Position numbers and translations under genes: made by a program. From Eutreptiella sp. 'Long Island Sound 2002' (Eukaryota > Euglenozoa > Euglenophyceae > Eutreptiales > Eutreptiaceae), in the NCBI GenBank assembly GCA_964036045.1, contig OZ038385.1, forward strand, positions 3,162,001-3,226,000: a stretch of 64,000 nt of DNA, written 5' to 3'. Under the pieces are notes generated by a model that saw nothing but the letters and a program-made list of their open reading frames with translations, was not told where the DNA came from and ran no database searches. Of this stretch, positions 35,915 to 44,418 are shown in pieces; the first letter of the stretch is position 1, and the number at the start of each line of letters is the position of its first letter.

Positions 35915-37183
35915 GACGACAGGGCTTGACAATTCGCACCTGCACAGCCACCGCAGGGCGCTAAGAGGCATTCTTAACTTCACGGCAGCGCCGCAAAGAA
36001 AGATTGCTGTTTTGCAGAAACAAACCAGAGCCGCCATAGGCATTGTTGACCCTTCGGGTTTCCATCCCGGCGCCAACCCTGGTTTGCTTCTTAGGCTGAA
36101 AATTGCCGCGCCAAAATAGCGGAAAACAGAAGAAAACGAAACAATTGTTACTGCACCTACCTATCTTTACTAGTGCCGCTCTCTCACTATACCTCGTCAG
36201 CATTCTTTACCCTGTCACCCCGGTCTCCCGGCTCTTTGTCAGTGCACCAGATGAGCGGTGCCATGAGTCTTGTTGTCCTTTACTTGTCTTGGCCGCAGGA
36301 CACCACGACGCCCCGCTCACCCAACCGCCACGAGAGACGGAGTAAGGTTGGATCCTCTTCAGATACAGCCTGAGGCTCTGCTTGAGGTCTGGGGGGTGTG
36401 CTTTCGCGACCACCTACAGCTGGAGCCCACGCTCAACCACTGCAAGCGCCGTGGCCGGACCATGATTGCGAAGCCACACGGGGACCACAAGGCCCACGGG
36501 GGCTGTTGCCTAGGTTGGGGATGAGCCGACCTTCCTTGTTCTGGTGTATTGGGCTGTTTTGCCCTCCCAACAGAAACCCTCGCCCGGCAGGTTTCTGCTT
36601 TTTACCGTACCGGCAACTCGTCAGCACCACGTGGCACCGGCGAGTTGCATCAATTCCACAAACAAATCGGTCCGCATACCCGCCACGTGGCTGGGCCCCA
36701 GGTCTGTCGCCCAGGATTGGGAAGGGAGACTTTCCTATTTACAGCAAACCAATCTCATCCAGACTCATCTACTTACGACAAACCAACATCTTGTTTGACC
36801 CATAGGTATTAACCGAGTTCCCCTATTTAGGCACAAAGCTCTCCTTCACTCCAGTGACATCCTATTTGCCACAAATCAATATCGTGTCTGACAGTCACCT
36901 GCCACCCTGTGGCTAGGCCCCAGGTCACTTGCCCGGGTTTTGGAAGGGAGAGCATTTTGATAACCCATTGTTAACCAATAATTTGTTTGTACCCTGTTTG
37001 ATGTGGATTTTCTTGATTTCATCGTCGCTGCATTAATCCACGCTCTGGTCACTGATCACTTACTCCATTCACTCGTACTGTATCGGACGTCTTGCTTTTC
37101 AGTTCCTATAAGAGAACAACAGGCATACCTCCCCTAACCTTCCCTGTTTGCAACCACCTTCGCAGAAGAGGGCCCGGTTAAGG
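35915..37183 (-). promoter_or_regulatory. Outer leader block of LINE C (putative promoter)
   Basis: It contains the structured module 36,021-36,086 (CAAACCAG/CTGGTTTG outer stem, ACCC/GGGT hairpin), a stem-loop at 36,569-36,599 with one mismatch, and monomer-like repeats at 36,682-36,730 and 36,901-36,952. It ends at the satellite. Three short sense-strand frames (68, 65 and 80 codons) lie in it. The 68- and 65-codon frames are also open in B and D, but sequence identity is too high for that to show selection. Confidence 0.55.
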
Positions 37184-37647
37184 AATGGGATAGCATGGGA
37201 TGGCATGGGATAGCATGGGATGGCATGGGATGGCATGGGATAGCACGGGATAGCATGGGATAGCATGGGATAGCATGGGATAGAATGGGATAGCATGGGA
37301 TGGCATGGGATAGCATGGGATGGCATGGGATAGCATGGGATAGCATGGGATAGCATGGGATAGCATGGGATAGCATGGGATGGCATGGGATAGCATGGGA
37401 TAGCATGGGATGGCATGGGATAGCATGGGATGGCATGGGATAGCATGGGATAGCCTGGGATAGCATGGGATAGCATGGGATAGCACGGGATGGCATGGGA
37501 TAGCATGGGATAGCATGGGATAGAATGGGATAGCATGGGATGGCATGGGATAGCATGGGATGGCATGGGATAGCATGGGATAGCATGGGATAGCATGGGA
37601 TGGCATGGGATGGCATGGGATAGCATGGGATAGCATGGGATGGCATG
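37184..37647. repeat. 10-bp satellite array S5 (longest)
   Basis: About 46 copies of GGGATAGCAT or GGGATGGCAT, with few other variants. It lies between the 5' end of LINE C and the 3' end of micro-copy E2. Confidence 0.97.
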
Positions 37648-37753
37648 TTTTGTTTTGTTTTGTTTTGTGAAAAACGCTTTGGCCAGGGTCGTACTGGTCC
37701 CCTCCCGGAGATTACCCATCTTCTCTTCGGTGGTGCGCTTCCCTTACCTTCGT
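37648..37753 (-). mobile_element. LINE 3'-end fragment E2 (about 105 bp)
   Basis: It matches only the terminal 105 bp or so of family 1 LINEs (26,591-26,697 in C): four GTTTT repeats, GAAAAACGCTTTGGCCAGG and the CTCCCGGAGATTACCC region. It is flanked by satellite on both sides (S5 and S6) and marks the right edge of the LINE array. Confidence 0.88.
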
Positions 37754-37800
37754 ATGGGATGGCATGGGATAGCATGGGATAGCATGGGATAGCATGGGGA
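37754..37800. repeat. 10-bp satellite array S6, right edge of the array
   Basis: Four to five units of the 10-bp satellite, after which unique sequence begins at 37,801. It may be the remnant of the original satellite locus into which the LINEs inserted. Confidence 0.93.
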
Positions 37801-38139
37801 TAATTAGCTATGGCCACATGGTTGCAGACTGTGCAGCCTCTTGCAGGGCTATGCCACCACCTCTTGGGACACTACAGGCACAGTAATCACTCCTTCTTGG
37901 AGGTGCCTTGCCGAATTCGTCCTTCAAGTTCAACCACCACTTCAAACATTTCTGGTGCCGATTTCCGCACACTGAACCAGCCGCAAGACTGTCCCCCCTC
38001 CAACGTGTACTTTTTACTGTCGGGCATCTGCAGACATTGGCAAGCAACAGAGCGTGAATTACCGTACATTGCTTTCCCACATGCACTTCACACACAAGTT
38101 CACTCCATTTCTATTTCACGTTTGCATTGTGGTCCTCAG

Positions 38140-38514
38140 GTGCAGCGCCACCACCAGTACATCCGCGAACAGATCCTCACATTCCAGTGCCCTCGCTGCG
38201 GTCAAGCCTTCTTTGATTTCGACGGCTGCTTCGCTTTGACTTGTGGACGCTGCAAGGCCGCCTTCTGCGCTTACTGTCTCCGTGACTGTGGGCACGACGC
38301 ACACCAACACGTCGCCAACTGCCCCAACAACTTGGCTCCGGGCAGGGACGTCTTCGGGCGAGAGGAGTTGTTCACAGAAGCGCAGCGGCAGCGCCGACAG
38401 CGGATGGTCAAGGACTACTTGGACGCATTGGACGTGGATCTTCGACGGCAAGTCCTCGAGCACTGTCAGCGGGATCTAAGGGATATTGGCGTGCAACTGA
38501 GGCCATGGTGGTAA
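38140..38514 (+). CDS. IBR/RING-like cysteine-rich protein, terminal exon (partial gene)
   Basis: The exon encodes about 124 residues ending at TAA 38,512-38,514. Residues encoded at about 38,188-38,318 form a zinc-binding pattern: CPRC, a DFDGC segment, CGRC, FCAYC, CGHDAH and a final NC. This resembles the in-between-RING type fold found in ubiquitin-ligase-related proteins of algae and other protists; the family call is from motif recognition only. The start is placed after a pyrimidine-containing splice acceptor (CCTCAG, 38,134-38,139). The frame is also open upstream to 37,810, but that part has no recognisable domain. The C-terminal tail is rich in Arg and Gln and probably helical. The LINE array begins only 340 bp upstream, so earlier exons must lie beyond it or be lost. 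Confidence 0.6.
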   Translation: MQRHHQYIREQILTFQCPRCGQAFFDFDGCFALTCGRCKAAFCAYCLRDCGHDAHQHVANCPNNLAPGRDVFGREELFTEAQRQRRQRMVKDYLDALDVDLRRQVLEHCQRDLRDIGVQLRPWW

Positions 38515-39319
38515 ACCAACGAACTGTTTTTCGGTCACGCCATGTTTTGGGTCGCATCTATTTTGGCTGTAGTCATCTTCTGACCTTGGCCTCCAGTGGT
38601 AGTTGTGGAAGCTGGGCTCTGTTGATGTTTTCCGCCACCATGCGTTTGTAGGCACTTGGTGGTTGTGTGCGGTGCTGCGGTCCTTTCATCTCTTTGCTCA
38701 GGCACTCCCACAAAGTCTTGGCGCTTTGTGGTGGCAGCTGGTTTTCTTGCCAGTTCTGTTGCATCATTCAGGGCATTTGTGCAGAGTCTTGTTGATGGGC
38801 GCCAGGTGACGCTTCTCTGGCCTGGTGCTCGGAACTCGGCCTCTGGTTCTGACGATGTGTGTTCCGGATATCGGCACTTGAGGTGACCGTTTAACAGACC
38901 TTGTTCTTTGCTGCCTGTCCCCTGTCCCTTTTGCCTTCCGCTTTCTTCCTTTTTCAATTACGGTCTGGGTGCTGATCTGCTGGTCTTGTGAAGCCCGTGG
39001 CATTCCGGTGCTATGCCCATCATGGCAGGTGGATGGCGAACAAAACTGTGGCCGTTGGTGTTCTTTTGTTGTTTTGTATGGTCTCACGGTGTATGTGTGC
39101 GTGTCCATGCAGTGCTGGGCCCGCACCAATGACTGCAACAGGAGGTGCGTGGTGGTCCAACCCGTCGACGAGCTCCGCGGTATGAGAAGGACTGGGCCCT
39201 TGCACACGCAGAGAGCGGGTGTGTGTCTCTGTAGTGCTTGTACACCAAGAACCCCCACGTGTGGCGGACGGAGACGCCGTTCCTCCGAAATCCATGGCGG
39301 GCGGTACTCACTGACGGAC
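38515..39319. other. No recognisable gene
   Basis: Moderately GC-rich sequence. A minus-strand frame runs through 38,535-38,957 and another through 38,764-39,666, but neither has a domain I can name and their composition is consistent with chance. Confidence 0.5.
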
Positions 39320-39475
39320 TGCAGATATAATGCAGAACAGCCATCAGGGGTTGTGAGCTCACAGATATGATGCAGAGCAGCCATCAAGGGTTGTGAGGAC
39401 ATAGACATGATCCAGAAAAGCCATGGGGGGTTGTGAGCACACAGATATGATGCAGAACAGCCATAATTAGGACAC
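39320..39475. repeat. 40-bp minisatellite
   Basis: Nearly four tandem units begin at 39,320, 39,360, 39,400 and 39,440. They share CAGATATGATGCAGA, CAGCCATC and GGGTTGTGAG. A further short piece (AGCCATAATTAGGACA) repeats at 39,520. Confidence 0.9.
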
Positions 39476-39539
39476 CCCCCAGTGCCCCGGGGGTAACGCG
39501 GGGACACACAGTGCAAAAAGCCATAATTAGGACATGTTT

Positions 39540-40600
39540 GGATATACAAACCCGAGCCAATAACATGTATTTGAACCCAAACACCGGTTTTGACTTTTGA
39601 GGAGGGCAACAATAACTGGTTGTGGGCGTTAAAAAAGGTTCCAAGTTTTATGTTAGAAGCAACCAATAAGGTAAATGGACGAGCTAACCATTCTACATGC
39701 AGGTTCAGCTACAAGTGTTAAATATTGAGATCTAATCAAGTATTTTGCCTTGGTCACTTAATATCCAGGCATGAACCTAGAAATTTTGAAATCATTGCGC
39801 TTTTGTAAATTACAGCAGATTTGGAAAATGCATCTATCAAAGTTTTATCTTATTTCCATTTTTGCATGCAACCCATTATGGAAAAACGGAAATCAAATGT
39901 TGAAGTTCATTAGATGAGTTTGCAGTGAATGTACAAAACATGATTCTTAACAAAGTGTCGTCTCGTGCTGCCGGTTATACATACACATATTTCCAAAAGA
40001 CACTATGCATCAAAGTCGCTATACTTCGGGTTGGTCAAAACAGCAGAAAAGGTTTCAGTGCTAGGGTTGTGAAACGAAAAAAATCTATAAGTTAAAAGGT
40101 AGCAACGTCAAATGGAGTTTTGAAATGTGTTTCGCACTGCTACATGTAACACCGTTGGTCGTGTAGCAGAAATGTGAGATGTCGTTAAAGAAGCACCACA
40201 AGCTTCAAAAAGACTCCTAAAAAGAGTTACAAAGCAACAACAAATACAACAAATATGGCCCAATTCGTAAAGATAAGACTACCTAGCTCTTAGGCATTTT
40301 TTCATCACAATGTTTTTATATTGTATACTAATACTGCTATAATTCCGTAGTAATGCATTTTAATAGTAAGCCATACTCACTCACTTTTTTCCTAAATGCA
40401 CACCTAATGTACATTTTGACCATTGCCGGGTTGCTTTTTTCTTCCAAAAAAACATGCGCATGATTTCTTTCAAGCCATGTAGAAAGTTCAATGACAACGG
40501 TTTCAAGCAATGTGCAGTACTCCATAATTCATTCACAATGCGAATATTGCATTGCCTCTTTTTCATGTTTTAAAAGTTTATCACATTCTTGAAGACACTT
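39540..40600. other. AT-rich intergenic stretch without genes
   Basis: Base composition changes abruptly to AT-rich at about 39,540. Only two short overlapping frames near 40,340-40,566 exist. I see no tRNA, repeat or coding signal. Confidence 0.6.
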
Positions 40601-41707
40601 CATCTGATAACACTAAACGCGGACATCATCCAACACTAAGTCTGAACGGATGGGTACACCAGTGGGGCGAACCTTTGGCCGGCGCCCGCGACTACGCATC
40701 GAAGCGGGAACACTCAACTTTGTCACCGGAAAACGGGAGACACCACGGTTTCTATTGCATCCCTCATAATGGCTCCATCCCCGGCAGCGGGCTTTTCATG
40801 CCGGCTCAATCAGAGAAAAAATGATATTTGATGGTATTTTGGCCACAAAATACCATGAGGGAGCCTAGGATTGAGGTGCATTTTTGTAAAACCGCAGAGG
40901 CTCCATGAGTCCAAAATAGTAAGTGCTATCTGGCCAGATTACCCCCCTCCACTTTGGAGACCTTGGCTACGTATCAAGCAAATCAAAGCAACATCGAACT
41001 CCTATCTCTTCTGAAAAAGTCCCCATACTATTGAGATTAGCATCACTTCAAGCACCAGCTTGCTTGCAACAGAGTTGTGTGTGACAGTATACAGATTCTA
41101 CATGAGCATGAAACATATACATGTATGTTTCTAATTTGCAACTCAAAAGCGTCAAACTGCAAATCTGTATTTTTTTGTTATTCTGTATTTTCTTGTGGCT
41201 GTCGACTACCACACACTCAAAGGCGTCTGTGGACAAAAACTGCTTAGGTGGAGACAAAGTTCCTATGGCTTTGGTGCCCCCTTGGGACCTCAAAAACGGT
41301 TCGTCTCTACCTAAGTGCGGGTAGGTACCCCGTGTACACTGCAATCTCCAACGTGGGGCCCAGTTGTAATTCTGTTGTTGCACATGAGACCATAATGACA
41401 TACATGCAAATGACATGACACAAATTAGGACGGACTTTGCTCTCTGTCTTGCCCACACTGCAACCACCAAAGCATAGTTCTTGACCCATGGCACACTACT
41501 TATTGCAACATGTCTTAAAATGAAAATGAAAATGAAAATAAAATGGGACATGAGGGACAAAATTGCAAGCACCAGGCACAAGGAGGCAAGGAAAGCTGCA
41601 TTGTTGAGATGTCACTGCCTCTGCAACTTGTGTCGCCTCACAAGTACACGGCAACAGTTCCGAACGTGCACGTGCCGAAGGCACCGGGCGAAACTTGCTC
41701 ATCAGTT
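40601..41707. other. Intergenic stretch, no gene recognised
   Basis: It contains a small GC-richer island (40,640-40,810) and a minus-strand frame of 177 codons (41,048-41,581) without a recognisable domain. A plus-strand frame at 40,552-40,824 is likewise unrecognised. Confidence 0.45.
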
Positions 41708-43219
41708 TCAACAATGTCGATACCGAACCCACCAACGATTCCAGTCCCCATGCCCACTCTCCATGGGCTGCTCGTCACCCAACCCCGAAAGTTTGTTCTC
41801 TTTTACAAAAAAAAGACCTTGTGTCACCGCCATATATTCCTTAGGGCTGGGGCGGTGCGCAAAAAAGTGTCGAGCCACATACCCAGTGCAACTCGCGCAC
41901 CGGAGCTCTAAGGCCTTAAGTAGGTGCGGCTGGGCCTCGAAGTCAATGTTTGCCCCCATGAGTGCCTAAAATTCTCTTTACTTCAAGAAACGAGTGATCA
42001 ACTTGACCCTCTCAGAACAAGCACCCTGAAACCCACTCAGATCACTCTCCCTGCTTTTTTGCGACTCAGACCTGAGCAGAAATGGTCTTGTAATTTCAGC
42101 TGCCACAGCACTAGTGCACAACTGCGAGCACACCTTGCAAATATAGGCATGTCCGAAGTATGCTGTCTTAGCTATCCCTAAATCAACCAGTACTTTGTCG
42201 AATTCAATGGCGTGGTCCCCCTTTTGTGGTGGGAGGTTTTTTTCAGTGGTGGCTAACTTTTTATGACACAGTTTCAACTCCTTTGTACGTGCGAGTGCTT
42301 TCTCTAAGGCCTCTTCAGCCTCATGCAGGCCTAGTTCTCTGCTCTTAGTGCGCTTTGTAATTCTCTTCTGGCGCTGAAGCTTTCTGCGCCAACGATTCAC
42401 CAACTACCCATAACCTTCCTTTGCCCGATGCCTGTCTGTTTCACTGTCTCATGCATAGCCGTCGCTGGCACTATTGTACAGTTGAGCTTTCAGGCCATCA
42501 ACCAAGTTAATGAGACCACGAACCTCTGTTATTGTCCCTCTCAGGTCCTCTATAACTCGATTCACCTTATCAGTGGCTGCCTGCACCTGCAGCCGAGCAG
42601 ACTGCAACCTGTTGCGCACCTGGAGACTTAGGGGACCGGTCTTAGCATCTAACTCATCACAGGCCTGAGTCGGTTCTTTCATTCTGTTGGTGACAATGCC
42701 TATGTTATTGTGGATAGGGGTTGCCATTGTGTGTTTAGCTCCCAAAAACAGCAAAGGTTCCCCCTTAGTGATGTTATGCCAAGGCCCTCTACGGTCAGGT
42801 GGCCCATGGCCTTTGGCGGCCCTGTCAGTAACACACTTCTGGTACGAAAGAACACCATTCACAACTTCACTTTGCTTGAGTGATTGTCTAACATAATCTA
42901 TCGCAGTACTTGGCGCAAATGCACCTGGTGGGAGAGCAGGTGTTGAAAGAGAGAGATCAGCATACTTGGCAAGAACCGGACCACCTGGTATGGTACCCGG
43001 GTTGAGGACAGCAAGCCCAGGAATGTCAAAAATATTGAAAAACTCACTGCTGTGCCCTGAATGACCTAACTGGGTGGACTGCAGCTTCTGGTCTGAACCA
43101 GAAAAAAACTCTGGAATATACCCTTGCGGGTCCGTGTAGACAGACAATTGGTTGGTCCAGTTAATTTTTAACCGATAGGGCTCCGCCAACTGCCTTTCCT
43201 CAATCTGTTTTGTTTTCAA
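41708..43219 (-). pseudogene. Decayed hypothetical gene, probably repeat-derived
   Basis: Three successive minus-strand frames read as one decayed or spliced protein. The first (43,219-42,449, 256 codons) is proline-rich in the middle (TPALPPGAFAPSTA) and ends in a heptad-like helical stretch rich in Val, Leu and Arg. The second (42,403-41,978) continues the helix and contains EFDKVLVDLGIAKTAYFGHA, followed by a possible donor (AAG/GTGTGC). The third (41,959-41,708) contains GDEQPMESGHGDWNRWWVRY. The EFDKVL...YHG-like and EQ...ES...WNR-like motifs recall C-terminal parts of uncharacterised transposon-encoded proteins common in invertebrate and algal genomes. That resemblance is from memory and needs a search. 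Frame changes near 42,410 and 41,970 may be introns or mutations. Confidence 0.45.
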
Positions 43220-43395
43220 ACTGTTTCATTGCTTTATCCCTTATCGTGTTGTTTTCAATGACCTCGACGTGTTTTTCAACTCCCAGTGTCTATCCACACT
43301 GTTAATATACCTATTTCAACTTGGTTTCACACCTTTTTTGGGTTAGAAATTGTGAAATCGAGGATTGTGATCGCTTTTTGGGGTGATGCTTGGTT
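43183..43395. repeat. Direct duplication, left copy
   Basis: About 213 bp matching 44,200-44,418 with scattered differences and small indels. Shared blocks include CAACTTGGTTTCACACC, GTGTTTTTCAACTC and the CCAACTGCC...TTTTCAA region. The left copy includes the first codons of the decayed gene that starts at 43,219. Confidence 0.8.
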
Positions 43396-43404
43396 AGGGT
43401 TTGC

Positions 43405-44132
43405 AACCAGTTATGCCGATTAATCGATTGATCGGGTCAATTGCAATTAATCGGCGGCCAAAAACTAAAAATCGCATCGAATCGCTTATTTTCCTGTCAA
43501 AATTCGAATCGAACCGGTTTGTTTTTTCAAAAAAAAACCTTTGCTCTGGCCACTGTTGGTGCAGGCGCTGCACAATATAGAAAAGCCGCAAAACAGATAG
43601 AATGCAACCTTTGGTAACCATACATCCACAAAAAAATTTCCGAAAAAGTTATTTTTGGAAAAAAAAAACTTTCTTAAAAGTTTTTGTACAAAAAAAACGT
43701 TGCAGATTCTAAAGTAGACAAACAATTTCAATCCAAAAAGGTGGAACACTGCTCAAGATGAAAGGATGGCTTGAGAGTTATAGGCATGTGAGGGCCTACG
43801 GGTGCTCACGGCCCGTAGGTTCTCCCATCTCCGCTCCAACATCTAAGCCTTGGTCTCCCTATTTGCGTTTGAAGTGCCTCTAAAAGCAGGAGACATGGTC
43901 CAAACCTAGTACACAATTTGCAAGACAAAAAGAGGTTGATATCACAAAAATGTACAAACATGTTTGCAAAGAAACACACCGGAGTGACCAGCAAGGAAAG
44001 TTTCACCATGCAGAAGATCCAATTAATCCGGGAAAACCGGGTAATCGGAAATAGCCGCTGAATTGGCTTGGGCAGTGGAAAGATTCGCATTGAACCGGTT
44101 ATTTTGAAAACTAATAATCGGCATAACTGGTT
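43405..44132. repeat. Segment bounded by an 18-bp perfect inverted repeat
   Basis: AACCAGTTATGCCGATTA at 43,405-43,422 recurs in reverse complement at 44,115-44,132. Inside are several AATCGG/CCGGTT-containing stretches and A/T runs but no long frame. The segment lies between the two direct-duplication copies. Confidence 0.7.
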
Positions 44133-44199
44133 ATTTTTGAAAAAATAATCGAAAAAAACCGGTGGGTTTTTTAAAAAAAGAGGTTCCAAACCCTACAAG

Positions 44200-44418
44200 G
44201 CTCCACCAACTGCCTTTTTTCAATCGGTTTTGTTGTCAAACTCTTTCATGCTTTATCACTTTTTGGTGTTGTTTTCCATGACCTCAAGGTGTTTTTCAAC
44301 TCTCAGCGCTTATCCACTGTGTCCAATACCTTTTGGTCTCTTTTCAACTTGGTTTCACACCCTTTTTGGGTGAGAAATCATGAGATGTAGGTTTGTGAAC
44401 GCTTTTTGGAGTGATGCC
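44200..44418. repeat. Direct duplication, right copy
   Basis: Diverged copy of 43,183-43,395. It lacks the coding continuation of the gene beyond the first few codons. Confidence 0.8.

Larger units (their letters stand above)
26591..37183 (-). mobile_element. LINE copy C (family 1), essentially full length
   Basis: The most complete element of the array, about 10.6 kb. On the minus strand it runs from a 5' end with the GGGCCCGGTTAAGG boundary, through the outer leader block, hairpin array, coding frame 34,533-27,442 and a 3' UTR with stem-loop, to an (AAAAC)n terminus against S4. It serves as the family 1 reference for A and B. Only two nonsense codons were found in the long frame, so it is probably a recent copy. 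Target site duplications cannot be judged because both flanks are satellite. Confidence 0.95.

Noticed and set aside
1-37800. CRISPR-like array (short direct repeats)
   Set aside because: Units are contiguous 10-bp tandem repeats without spacers, and the genome is eukaryotic.
4801-37800. Satellite as telomeric repeat
   Set aside because: GGGATAGCAT is not a known telomere unit. Intron-containing genes lie on the side where the chromosome end would have to be for terminal addition of LINEs in this orientation.
38764-39666. 300-codon minus-strand frame as a gene
   Set aside because: It overlaps the 40-bp minisatellite, has no recognisable domain, and its composition follows the repeat.
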